Positions 17,188-23,179 are shown, counted from the stretch's first letter. The stretch is DNA of 39,502 nt from Kiritimatiellia bacterium (GCA_904502135.1 CAJGDE010000005.1:1-39502); one strand, 5' to 3'. Notes: generated from the letters alone by a model not told the origin. Translations and numbers: made by a program.

Positions 17188-17862
17188 ATGAAAAAACAAG
17201 ACAGAATTTACCCGAGAACGGCGGTTGCGTTGCAGCGCAAGTACGGCAAGAAAGTGACCGAGGGCGCATCGGCAAAGCAAGAAGCGGAGCAGGCTGCGGA
17301 AATTGCACAAACGGCTGCACAAAATGCATCGAAATCTGCACAAGCGGTAGCGGATATGGAATCCAAGTTGGATCTGACGCTCAAGGTCAATGAGAACGGT
17401 GAGGTCATCAGCGAGATCAACGGCGTTGCGAACGTGATCAAATTCCTTGCTAACTGTATTTCCATTCAGAGTGATAATTTCACGCTTGCCGAGGACGGAA
17501 CAGTTACCGCAAAGGGTATTAGCGTTGACGGCGGCAAAGTGGTGTTGAAAATGTCTGACGGGAACATAGTCCGCATCGGTGACTCGTGGAGTCAGTTGGT
17601 GGTGGAATCTTCCGATTATGACCCGAGTTCAAACAGCGGAGCTCTTCTTGGTATAGCACCATCTTGCGTGAATTTTGTGAGCGGCGCGGGCGGCGTATCT
17701 ACGCCGATGCTGTTTTCTTACGTTGACGGCAAGTTTTTGTTCACGTTGGACGGTCGGTGGAATGTAAGCGGAATTTCCAGCATCGACAATACGATGCACA
17801 ATTTGAACATTCTTGACGAGCTCGTTAGTTTGAAAGAAAGAATTGCAGCCTTGGAGGGGTGA
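17188..17862 (+). CDS. Small fibre- or needle-like structural protein
   Basis: A 224-residue protein. Residues 20-60 form an alanine-rich coiled coil (AEQAAEIAQTAAQNASKSAQ). Residues 65-200 are beta-rich and resemble the C-terminal parts of prophage tail proteins, with NFTLAEDGTVTAKGISVDGG and a repeated short-strand pattern. The C-terminal 20 residues return to coiled coil (LDELVSLKERIAALEG). The start chosen is ATG 17188 behind GGAGGG; the frame is open further upstream inside the giant gene, but nothing there fits as a start. It could be a tail needle or short fibre. The position before the lysis genes and the trimer-like architecture support a virion role, without identifying it. Confidence 0.6.
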   Translation: MKKQDRIYPRTAVALQRKYGKKVTEGASAKQEAEQAAEIAQTAAQNASKSAQAVADMESKLDLTLKVNENGEVISEINGVANVIKFLANCISIQSDNFTLAEDGTVTAKGISVDGGKVVLKMSDGNIVRIGDSWSQLVVESSDYDPSSNSGALLGIAPSCVNFVSGAGGVSTPMLFSYVDGKFLFTLDGRWNVSGISSIDNTMHNLNILDELVSLKERIAALEG

Positions 17863-17864
17863 TT

Positions 17865-18146
17865 ATGAGTGACGAAATCATTGTAGCGTTAATCGTTGCC
17901 GGTGCTTCGGTGCTGGCAAGCGTGTTTACCCTTGTGGGGGTTATCATTACTTGCAGAAAGTCAAATGACAAGATGCTGGCGAAACTGGAAACGCATCAGG
18001 CGGTGACGGATGAAAAGATCAGCGAGCTTACACGCGAGGTGCGCAAGCATAACAATTTTGCGGAGCGTATGCCCGTGGTAGAAAGTGAAATAAATCACAT
18101 TACAGACGATATCAAGGTATTGCAAGGATTTCATCGAAAAGGGTGA
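17865..18146 (+). CDS. Single-helix membrane protein with coiled coil, XhlA-like
   Basis: A protein of about 93 residues. Residues 5-29 form one membrane helix (IIVALIVAGASVLASVFTLV), followed by a cytoplasmic-type charged coiled coil containing LTREVRKHNNFAERMPVVE. Small proteins of this plan lie next to holins in many Gram-positive phages, as XhlA does with XhlB, and help in lysis. I start at ATG 17865, which has GGAGGGG five bases upstream; a GTG two codons earlier overlaps the ribosome site. The stop of the preceding gene overlaps this leader. Confidence 0.65.
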   Translation: MSDEIIVALIVAGASVLASVFTLVGVIITCRKSNDKMLAKLETHQAVTDEKISELTREVRKHNNFAERMPVVESEINHITDDIKVLQGFHRKG

Positions 18147-18151
18147 GGACA

Positions 18152-18337
18152 ATGAAAAAATGGTTGAAAGCGGCAGGGATAAGAGCAATTAAAACAGTAG
18201 CGCAGACGGCGATTGCCACGATCGGAACATCAGCTTTGATGGGTGAAGTAAACTGGGGCATGGTCGCATCCGCGTCCTTACTGGCTGGCATTCTATCACT
18301 TTTAACAAGCATCGCGGGTTTGCCGGAGCTTAAATAA
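18152..18337 (+). CDS. Holin, phage r1t type
   Basis: A 61-residue protein with the compact r1t-holin pattern: charged start MKKWLKAAGIRAIKT, a first hydrophobic segment (VAQTAIATIGTSALM), the EVNW turn, and a second membrane helix (VASASLLAGILSLLTSIAG) ending LPELK. Holins of this type form membrane lesions that release the endolysin. The endolysin is the second gene downstream of a terminator. ATG 18152 is chosen to match family length; an in-frame GTG at 18143 is also possible and would add three residues. GGGTGAGG lies just before the ATG with short spacing. Confidence 0.85.
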   Translation: MKKWLKAAGIRAIKTVAQTAIATIGTSALMGEVNWGMVASASLLAGILSLLTSIAGLPELK

Positions 18338-18345
18338 TTTTATAT

Positions 18346-18386
18346 GGGGAAGTGAAATTTCAGTTGTTTTTTCACTTCCCCTTTTT
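18346..18386 (+). terminator. Strong terminator between holin and endolysin
   Basis: A 12-bp perfect stem GGGGAAGTGAAA / TTTCACTTCCCC is followed by five T residues and more T-rich sequence. Placing a strong terminator between holin and endolysin is unusual and would lower endolysin expression relative to holin unless transcripts read through or a promoter lies in 18390-18440. Confidence 0.85.
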
Positions 18387-18450
18387 CTTTTTATAAGTGT
18401 AGTTACAATCTTTTGCAGTAAAAATTCATTTTTGAAGGGAAAGATGTAAA

Positions 18451-18840
18451 ATGTTGAAAGCATACTCAAAGAAAAAAGACGGCAACAAGAAACTATCAGC
18501 GAATTTCCGAGTAAAGGAGTTTGCTTGCACGGACGGCTCTGATCCCGTGTTCATCGACACAGATTTGGTAAACGTGTTGCAGAAGATCCGCAACCATTTC
18601 GGAAAGGCGGTCACGATTACTTCCGCTTACCGAACACCGGGCAAAAACAAAGCGGTTGGTGGCACGGCTTATTCGCAGCATCTTTACGGACGCGCGGCAG
18701 ATATCAAGGTCAAGGGAGTTACGCCAAAACAAGTAGCCGCCTATGCGGAGAAATTACTTCCGGGCACAGGCGGCATCGGTATTTATAAATCTTTTTGTCA
18801 CATTGACGTTAGGGTTGCGAAAGCGCGTTGGAACGGATAA
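18451..18840 (+). CDS. Endolysin, M15-family peptidase
   Basis: A 129-residue single-domain enzyme of the M15 D-Ala-D-Ala/L-Ala-D-Glu peptidase group. The zinc motif SQHLYGRAAD gives ligands H77 and D84, and FCHIDV supplies H117. TSAYRTPGKNKAVGG and the GGIGIY strand are also family hallmarks. It would cut peptidoglycan peptides during lysis. No signal peptide is present, which fits holin-dependent release, and no separate wall-binding domain exists. The ribosome site (GAAGGGAAAG) is fair. The 3' end overlaps the leftward micro-gene at 18809-18937 by 32 bases. Confidence 0.85.
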   Translation: MLKAYSKKKDGNKKLSANFRVKEFACTDGSDPVFIDTDLVNVLQKIRNHFGKAVTITSAYRTPGKNKAVGGTAYSQHLYGRAADIKVKGVTPKQVAAYAEKLLPGTGGIGIYKSFCHIDVRVAKARWNG

Positions 18841-18937
18841 CCATTTTGTAAACAAAGTAAAGAGTGTCGGGGTCGTTGCATTGTTCTACGGCTTGCAGAA
18901 TCTTCTGCTGCATTTCGGTGATGTCGGGGTCATCCAT
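18809..18937 (-). CDS. Micro-protein of 42 residues, possible regulator partner (paralogue 1)
   Basis: A leftward 42-residue acidic helical protein starting MDDPDITEMQQKIL, with an AAAGGA ribosome site about 9 bases before the ATG. It contains QCNDPDTLYFVYKMV. The same C-x-D-P-x-x-L-x-F-(V/I)-Y pattern occurs in the 38-residue protein at 22020-22136, so the two are probably homologous. A consensus-like leftward promoter (19009-19037) can drive it. Its 3' end overlaps the endolysin gene on the other strand. No function is known to me. The location opposite an XRE regulator gene suggests a role in the lysis-lysogeny switch, which is inference. Confidence 0.55.
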   Translation of the reverse strand: MDDPDITEMQQKILQAVEQCNDPDTLYFVYKMVIRSNALSQP

Positions 18938-18953
18938 TTTCGCAAATCCTTTC

Positions 18954-18982
18954 TTGACAAAAAATATATTTTGTGGTATAAT
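18954..18982 (+). promoter_or_regulatory. Consensus rightward promoter for the XRE regulator
   Basis: A perfect sigma-A promoter: TTGACA at 18954-18959, a 17-base spacer, TATAAT at 18977-18982. Transcription should start near 18989 and run into the regulator gene at 19135, giving a leader of about 145 bases. Confidence 0.85.
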
Positions 18983-19008
18983 AGCGCAACGCTTATTATC
19001 TTGGCATA

Positions 19009-19037
19009 ATTATACAGTGAAATTTCGCAAAAATCAA
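19009..19037 (-). promoter_or_regulatory. Leftward promoter facing the regulator promoter
   Basis: On the minus strand, TTGATT (19037-19032), a 17-base spacer and TATAAT (19014-19009). The start would be near 19002, giving a transcript that enters the micro-gene at 18937. It faces the rightward promoter at 18954-18982, so the two transcripts overlap by roughly a dozen bases. Confidence 0.65.
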
Positions 19038-19077
19038 TAAGCAAATTTGCCGTTCCAATCAGCATTTTTTCGTACAA

Positions 19078-19116
19078 ATAGGCATATTTCCGTATCAGTT
19101 GCGTAAATTTGCCTAT
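19078..19116 (+). promoter_or_regulatory. Inverted repeat in the regulator leader, candidate operator or RNA hairpin
   Basis: Arms ATAGGCATATTT (19078-19089) and AAATTTGCCTAT (19105-19116) pair over 12 positions with one mismatch around a 15-base loop. It ends right before the ribosome site GAAAGGAC. Related AAATTT-centred motifs lie at 19020 and 19043. It could be a binding site for the XRE protein itself, or a hairpin masking translation start. Confidence 0.5.
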
Positions 19117-19134
19117 AGAAAGGACATTTCGATT

Positions 19135-19542
19135 ATGTATCGTGATAGAATAGATGAAATTAGAAAAGATAAAAATATCACAAACAAAAAGTGGTCGGAA
19201 TTAAGCGGTGTTTCTATTGATACCATCAATCGCATTATTCATCCCGAAAATCCCGAAAAGGATTCTGCACGCGTTAATACATTAGAGGACTTGTGCAAGC
19301 CTCTCGGCATCGAGCTTTGGGAATTATTTTATACAGGAGATAAAAGTCTTGTGGTTTTGCAAGCGGAAATCCATTCTCTTAAAGCCGAACGCGACGCTCT
19401 CCTTGAAGAAAATGGCGCGCTCAAAAATAAAGTAAATACTCTCGAAACCAAGGTTGACTCGCTCAGGGACAAAAATGACGCTCTTAAAGATCAACTCATT
19501 GAAACACACAATTACTACATCAAACAAAAAACAGACGAATAA
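19135..19542 (+). CDS. XRE-family regulator with C-terminal coiled coil
   Basis: A 135-residue protein. Residues 5-65 form a helix-turn-helix of the XRE type (KNITNKKWSELSGVSIDTIN). Residues 75-125 form a regular heptad coiled coil (LEEENGALKNKVNTLETKV-like), expected to hold a dimer or larger oligomer. There is no peptidase domain, so RecA-driven self-cleavage is not expected. ATG 19135 is chosen from the GAAAGGAC site; the frame upstream is open but lies in the leader. It has its own perfect promoter, suggesting strong expression in the lysogen, and its own terminator. It could be the main or a second repressor. The binding site is probably the AAATTT motif series upstream. Confidence 0.75.
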   Translation: MYRDRIDEIRKDKNITNKKWSELSGVSIDTINRIIHPENPEKDSARVNTLEDLCKPLGIELWELFYTGDKSLVVLQAEIHSLKAERDALLEENGALKNKVNTLETKVDSLRDKNDALKDQLIETHNYYIKQKTDE

Positions 19543-19546
19543 TATC

Positions 19547-19577
19547 AAAGACCGGGCAGATTGTGCCCGGTCTTTTT
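19547..19577 (+). terminator. Terminator after the XRE regulator
   Basis: A 12-bp stem AAAGACCGGGCA / TGCCCGGTCTTT with a GATTG loop is followed by T residues. The leftward gene ending at 19586 converges on it, so it may serve both strands, although the T tract is weaker leftward. Confidence 0.9.
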
Positions 19578-19585
19578 TGCTTTGG

Positions 19586-19849
19586 TTATTTTGCCTTGAT
19601 CTCGTCAAGAAGCTCGCTGATCGTGTAGGCTTTCAATAGCGTTGCGTGCGCTTGCGCCATGTCCTTGCTTTCCTTTGCTTGGTCGTGCAGCTCAATGGCT
19701 TCGTTCAGCTCTGCCTCAAGGTAGGCTATGACTTCTTCGGCGGTTTGCATAGTGGATTTATTTCCATAAGCTCGTCTGCATTCTAAATATTCGTCCTCGG
19801 TAATATCTCCTCTTAACCACAATTTATCAAGTATATCAAGTGGGTTCAT
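19586..19849 (-). CDS. SHOCT-like small protein, end of the lysogeny operon
   Basis: An 87-residue protein starting MNPLDILDKLWLRGDI. The first 30 residues, DILDKLWLRGDITEDEYLEC, follow the SHOCT-type pattern (L-x-K-L-x-x-x-G-x-I-T-x-x-E-Y). The rest is one acidic helix. The start shown is the second in-frame ATG, whose spacing to AAAGGA is about 9 bases; the first ATG six codons upstream overlaps that site. It follows the integrase in the same direction, 80 bases away across a long inverted repeat. SHOCT segments are often oligomerisation add-ons. Its role here is unknown, perhaps an integrase partner such as a directionality factor, which is speculation. Confidence 0.6.
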   Translation of the reverse strand: MNPLDILDKLWLRGDITEDEYLECRRAYGNKSTMQTAEEVIAYLEAELNEAIELHDQAKESKDMAQAHATLLKAYTISELLDEIKAK

Positions 19850-19873
19850 TTCATATCGTCCTTTCATTTTTTC

Positions 19874-19921
19874 ATTGTACTTTTATATATGCACCGAACG
19901 GAGCGAGTGCAAAAGTACAAT
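19874..19921. repeat. 48-bp inverted repeat beside the integrase, candidate attP
   Basis: Perfect 11-bp arms ATTGTACTTTT (19874-19884) and AAAAGTACAAT (19911-19921) surround inner pairs TGCAC / GTGCA and an asymmetric centre. It fills the short gap between the integrase stop and the next gene. Large serine integrases use attP sites of about 50 bp with imperfect dyad symmetry near int, so this is a candidate. It could instead be a transcriptional hairpin. Confidence 0.5.
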
Positions 19922-19930
19922 AAAATTTAG

Positions 19931-21355
19931 TTAAAAAAATATAATGCTGTCGGGGATGATTTTTCTATCTTCATCCAAAGAAAACTCTTTAATGATGTTT
20001 CTCCAAAATGCCTTTTGGTTTTCTTTTGTCAGTTGATTGTATAATCCTCTATAATCGGTTTTCAACAAGCCTTTCAGCGCGTCCAAGTCTCTCTCGGGCG
20101 GCTTCTCGTCAATGTCGATCGCCTTTAATTTTTTATCAAGCGCGTAATATTCATCATCGTATTCCGCTTCGTCTATACGCCCCTTTCTGAACATCATATT
20201 CAGTCTATCCATTTCCGCTTTGATTTTCCTTGCCTTTTCCTCGTTTTTATTCTTCGGCTGCGCATCGGTAATGCTCTCGACTCTTAATACTTCGTTGGCG
20301 ATATACTGCCCCAAATTGTCAAGCAGCTGCGCTTCAATTTTTCTCTCGCTGATTGATATTGTGTAGGGGCATATTTTTTGTTGCCTTGCGGCGTTGCAAC
20401 GATACACATAAGACGAGTATTTGCCGCCGCCTGACCTTGAATAATTCCCTGACAGGTTTCGTCCGCAACAAGGGCATTTGATAAGTCCGCTGAACAAAAA
20501 CGTGCGGTTTGGCGTGGAGCTTGCTCTTGCGTTTCTCTTCAAAATGTCCTGTATGCGGTCAAATCTTTCCTTGGTGATATACGGCTCAACGTAGTCCGGA
20601 ATACCCTTATATTCACCGTATAACAACGTATCCGTTAATAGGTTTCTTAACGATGTCATGGTCCATTGTTTGCCATACTTGATGTTAAGATAGCCCAATG
20701 TGGCTTGCTTGCTTTGGTGCTTTTCAAAGAAATCCAACACGTCGTAGGTCATTTCTTCGTTTTCTTTGTCTTTGACAAGATACCGATTGCGCTTTTCGCC
20801 TTCAACCTTCCACGGGAAGAGGAAGCAATGTGATCCTGTTACGACCTGCTTATTCTTGATGCGCATCTTGTTATTAAAGCGGATACGCTTGCTGGTCTTT
20901 TTGGCTTCATACTCTGCCATTGTCAAGTAAATATTGATCTTGAATGCTGCATCGGGATCGTCCGGGTCGAGGTCGCTTTCCTCAATGGAGATCCAAGTCA
21001 CGCCTGCGGCGCGGAGCTGCTTCTGTGCTTCGTAATATTCTCCAACGTTACGGAAAAATCGGTCGATGCACTTGAATACGACGATATCAAATTTTCCTGC
21101 CTTTGCGTCCTCGATCATTCTTGCGAGGTCCTTTCTCTTGCTGATCTCAAGCGTTGCGCTGATGCCCTCGTCCACGTATTCACCGACAGAAACAAGTTCA
21201 TATTCTCCGCAGAACGCATCGATCAGGTCCAGCTGGTCACCGATGGTATAGCCGTTTTTCTTTTGCTCGTCAGAGGAACAACGCGCGTACTTGGCTATTC
21301 TGATCACCCTGCCTGTTTCCTGATACCTTAATAATTGTTGATAACTCCCATACAT
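19931..21355 (-). CDS. int: Large serine recombinase, phage integrase
   Basis: 474 residues. The resolvase-type catalytic domain (about 18-170) has KYARCSSDEQ, with S27 the expected nucleophile, and the DRFFRN arginine motif near 98-103. A recombinase domain follows (about 175-280). The zinc ribbon uses C294, C297, C320 and C329 (CPCCGRN ... YRCNAARQQKICP). A coiled coil lies at 365-430. Enzymes of this class join attP and attB through a double-strand break with a central dinucleotide, without host factors. Reverse-strand AAAGGAGTGATGTAA precedes the ATG. It is read with the repressor and membrane gene, so lysogeny functions are co-transcribed. No tyrosine integrase is present. Confidence 0.95.
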   Translation of the reverse strand: MYGSYQQLLRYQETGRVIRIAKYARCSSDEQKKNGYTIGDQLDLIDAFCGEYELVSVGEYVDEGISATLEISKRKDLARMIEDAKAGKFDIVVFKCIDRFFRNVGEYYEAQKQLRAAGVTWISIEESDLDPDDPDAAFKINIYLTMAEYEAKKTSKRIRFNNKMRIKNKQVVTGSHCFLFPWKVEGEKRNRYLVKDKENEEMTYDVLDFFEKHQSKQATLGYLNIKYGKQWTMTSLRNLLTDTLLYGEYKGIPDYVEPYITKERFDRIQDILKRNARASSTPNRTFLFSGLIKCPCCGRNLSGNYSRSGGGKYSSYVYRCNAARQQKICPYTISISERKIEAQLLDNLGQYIANEVLRVESITDAQPKNKNEEKARKIKAEMDRLNMMFRKGRIDEAEYDDEYYALDKKLKAIDIDEKPPERDLDALKGLLKTDYRGLYNQLTKENQKAFWRNIIKEFSLDEDRKIIPDSIIFF

Positions 21356-21412
21356 TTACATCACTCCTTTTGTATATTCTGTGTTGCGGTGTGCTTTGTA
21401 GGCATCACCCCC

Positions 21413-21859
21413 TTAACCTAATTTGATAGCTGCCAGCTTTTTTAGCTTCTTGGAAGCCATATGCGGATATAATGAAATAAACTCATGGTAAAGCGCAAGG
21501 TTTCCGTTCGATCTGTAATACAGTACCTGTCTACGCGCATACGTTACGGAGTCATCACCGGGATATTTGGACAAATTCACGCAACGATTCATAAGGATGC
21601 AAGCCTTTTCGGATAACTGGAATACCGTTTTTGTAGAACGCGGCGAATTGTATGCAAAATGAATGAAAGGTATGCAGCCCAAGAAAATTAGCAAGCTGCC
21701 CCACAAGATGCCTGCCGCATTTATCACGATACAGATGATCGCAATATATGCGAGTATCACAGATAACACGTACCATTTTTTTGCAGGATTATAAGAGTTC
21801 ACGACCACGGATAGCTCCGCAAGGTATTCGTCCAGTTCTTGACGATTTAACGTTGTCAT
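21413..21859 (-). CDS. Two-helix membrane protein, possible superinfection-exclusion protein
   Basis: A 148-residue protein. After a 25-residue soluble start, two membrane helices lie at about 28-47 and 50-68 (LSVILAYIAIICIVINAAG; LWGSLLIFLGCIPFIHFAY). An 80-residue soluble part follows, rich in Tyr and basic residues. It lies between repressor and integrase in the lysogeny operon, a place where membrane proteins that block superinfection are often found. That role is inferred from position and topology only; no family match is recognised. The C-terminal region is helical and positively charged, suggesting a cytoplasmic side. Confidence 0.65.
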   Translation of the reverse strand: MTTLNRQELDEYLAELSVVVNSYNPAKKWYVLSVILAYIAIICIVINAAGILWGSLLIFLGCIPFIHFAYNSPRSTKTVFQLSEKACILMNRCVNLSKYPGDDSVTYARRQVLYYRSNGNLALYHEFISLYPHMASKKLKKLAAIKLG

Positions 21860-21904
21860 AATTTTTCCCTTTCTTTATTTTTACGTCCTATAGGGGGACG
21901 CTTT

Positions 21905-21932
21905 TTGTAACGTCCTTGTGATAGAATATGAT
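21905..21932 (+). promoter_or_regulatory. Possible rightward promoter for the 38-residue micro-gene
   Basis: TTGTAA at 21905-21910, a 16-base spacer, and TATGAT at 21927-21932. It would give a transcript through the micro-gene at 22020, antisense to the 3' end of the leftward repressor gene. Nearby CGTCC/GGACG/CGTCC units (21884-21915) can form alternative short hairpins. Confidence 0.5.
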
Positions 21933-22019
21933 TGGTAACATTTACAGCTTGCTGGCAAAATTGTCAGATAGTACAATCATTTCAGAACATACGTTTGTTT
22001 AGCCGGAAAGGAGATCCCC

Positions 22020-22136
22020 ATGAGCCTTGTTGATAACTACATCAAAGAAATCACCGAATTACTGCAAAAATGCGAAGATCCATCCATTCTCGACTTTATT
22101 TATCAGTTGCTTCGAAGGCATGAAGCACAGACTTAA
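22020..22136 (+). CDS. Micro-protein of 38 residues convergent with the repressor (paralogue 2)
   Basis: A rightward 38-residue protein, MSLVDNYIKEITELLQKCED then PSILDFIYQLLRRHEAQT. A strong AAAGGAGA ribosome site lies 7 bases before the ATG, which makes translation credible despite its size. It shares the C-x-D-P-x-x-L-x-F-(I/V)-Y pattern with the 42-residue protein at 18809-18937. The last 41 bases overlap the 3' end of the repressor gene on the other strand, so transcription of one is antisense to the other. Likely a single amphipathic helical hairpin; an interaction with a regulator is plausible but unproven. Confidence 0.6.
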   Translation: MSLVDNYIKEITELLQKCEDPSILDFIYQLLRRHEAQT

Positions 22137-22485
22137 CGGCTTGACGCTTTTCTGCCGTGTCAAGTTTTGTGATTTTCTTCACGATGTCAAACAGTTCTTC
22201 ATCTGCTTTTAATTGGAAAACGATGTCTAAAAGGGCATCGTTTTTCATTTGCATTTCACGATGATCTTGCGTTTTTTCCTCGATCAAGTCAGATTTCATT
22301 ATTCCGAAGTAATCTGCCAATATTTCAATTTTATCGATGCGCGGATATTTCTTGCCCTTGATCCAATCGTTGATGGTAGGAGCGGAAACGCCCACGATCT
22401 CGGCAAGCTCTTTTTGCTGCTTGCCGCTTCTCTCCAAATAGTAGCGCAGGTTTTTCGCAAAAACTTCCTTTGACCATATAGCCAT
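22096..22485 (-). CDS. XRE-family phage repressor, CI-like
   Basis: A 129-residue protein. Residues 8-65 form a classic XRE helix-turn-helix (KQQKELAEIVGVSAPTIND then WIKGKKYPR). The C-terminal 55 residues are helical and likely dimerise. No S24 peptidase is present, so induction must differ from lambda CI. GGGGGTG lies before the ATG on the reverse strand. It is divergent from the Cro-like gene at 22664 across a 178-base control region, and it heads the leftward lysogeny operon. Expected targets are the paired 21-bp operators at 22617 and 22886. Confidence 0.85.
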   Translation of the reverse strand: MAIWSKEVFAKNLRYYLERSGKQQKELAEIVGVSAPTINDWIKGKKYPRIDKIEILADYFGIMKSDLIEEKTQDHREMQMKNDALLDIVFQLKADEELFDIVKKITKLDTAEKRQAVKSVLHAFEATDK

Positions 22486-22507
22486 AGTAGCACCCCCTTT
22501 TTCCTAT

Positions 22508-22536
22508 ATTCTACACCGAAAATAGCCAAAAGTAAA
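22508..22536 (-). promoter_or_regulatory. Leftward repressor promoter
   Basis: On the minus strand, TTTACT (22536-22531), a 17-base spacer, and TAGAAT (22513-22508), about 20-25 bases upstream of the repressor start codon. It should drive repressor, membrane protein and integrase. Direct GTTTACA copies at 22552 and 22563, 11 bases apart, lie just upstream and may bind a regulator. Confidence 0.6.
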
Positions 22537-22577
22537 TTGAAAGCGAATTATGTTTACACAACGTTTACAAATTGTTC

Positions 22578-22607
22578 TTGATTTTTTAGCTCGTTTCGTA
22601 GTATCCT
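22578..22607 (+). promoter_or_regulatory. Probable rightward early promoter
   Basis: TTGATT at 22578-22583, an 18-base spacer, and TATCCT at 22602-22607. The start would be about 22614, immediately before the first operator copy at 22617. The hexamers are imperfect; TATAAG at 22607-22612 is an alternative -10 lacking a good partner. Confidence 0.45.
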
Positions 22608-22616
22608 ATAAGTGCG

Positions 22617-22637
22617 GATTAGCTTAAAGTTAATTAC
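22617..22637. promoter_or_regulatory. Operator copy 1, imperfect palindrome
   Basis: A 21-bp sequence with the core TTAGCTTAAAGTTAA, a 15-bp palindrome with one mismatch, occurs identically here and at 22886-22906. This copy overlaps the expected start of the rightward early transcript, just before the Cro-like gene. The arrangement fits a binding site of the divergent repressor, of the Cro-like protein, or both. Confidence 0.65.
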
Positions 22638-22663
22638 GCGGAGTAATGAAAGGAGAAAAAAGC

Positions 22664-22861
22664 ATGGAAAAAATCAGTTTGGCGGCAGCAAGAGTCAATG
22701 CCGGGTATTCTCAAAAGGATGCTGCGGAGCAGCTTGGGGTCAGTAACAAGACGCTTTGCAGCTGGGAGAACGGAAAGACGTTCCCCGATCAGCCCATGAT
22801 CGAAAAGATTTGCGCCCTTTATCGCATTTCTTACGATTTCATTAAGTTTAGAGCTAACTGA
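22664..22861 (+). CDS. Cro-like XRE DNA-binding protein
   Basis: A 65-residue protein that is essentially one XRE helix-turn-helix domain (GYSQKDAAEQLGVSNKTLCS then WENGKTFPD), starting MEKISLAAARVNAGY. ATG 22664 is preceded by AAAGGAG. It is the first gene of the rightward early operon, flanked on both sides by copies of the same operator, the standard position for a Cro-type repressor that shuts down the lysogenic promoter. No activation or cleavage domain is present. Confidence 0.8.
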   Translation: MEKISLAAARVNAGYSQKDAAEQLGVSNKTLCSWENGKTFPDQPMIEKICALYRISYDFIKFRAN

Positions 22862-22885
22862 TGGGCATTATTTTTTTTGCATAAC

Positions 22886-22906
22886 GATTAGCTTAAAGTT
22901 AATTAC
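22886..22906. promoter_or_regulatory. Operator copy 2, imperfect palindrome
   Basis: An exact second copy of the 21-bp sequence at 22617, with core TTAGCTTAAAGTTAA. It lies in the 59-base gap between the Cro-like gene and the next small gene, 269 bases from the first. It could support looping, act as a roadblock, or control an internal promoter. Confidence 0.65.
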
Positions 22907-22920
22907 AAAAAGGAGCGAAC

Positions 22921-23040
22921 ATGAAAGAGCCTACCGGGAAATATCTTCTCTCTCTGCTCATTGATCTTTTGGCAGAGCAAGAGGGTGTCAAAATCGAGTA
23001 TGAAATTGAAGAGGTGGAACATGAAAAAGTGGTTGAGTGA
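22921..23040 (+). CDS. Acidic micro-protein of 39 residues
   Basis: A 39-residue protein, MKEPTGKYLLSLLIDLLAEQ then an acidic tail rich in Glu and Val. AAAGGAG lies at the right distance before the ATG, directly after operator copy 2. It overlaps the next gene by 20 bases in another frame. Compact Leu-rich acidic proteins like this are frequent after cro in Gram-positive phages. I cannot assign a role. Confidence 0.6.
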   Translation: MKEPTGKYLLSLLIDLLAEQEGVKIEYEIEEVEHEKVVE

Positions 23041-23179
23041 AGTATGGGATAGCATCAAGTGGGTTTTGGTAGCCCCGATTATCCATTACCTTGATTGCCG
23101 GCAGCAGAACATTGACGGCAGCTTTGATAAGTATTGGGCGCGCAAGAATGCGAGAGCGGCGAGAAGGGAGCGCAAATGA
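23021..23179 (+). CDS. Small basic protein of 52 residues
   Basis: Starts MKKWLSEVWDSIKWVLVAPI and ends in an Arg/Lys-rich tail (KNARAARRERK). The N-terminal 22 residues are hydrophobic and amphipathic, perhaps membrane-associated. GAAGAGGTGG gives the ribosome site inside the previous gene. The stop overlaps the HNH gene's start (ATGA), so translation is coupled to that nuclease. No family recognised. Confidence 0.55.
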   Translation: MKKWLSEVWDSIKWVLVAPIIHYLDCRQQNIDGSFDKYWARKNARAARRERK

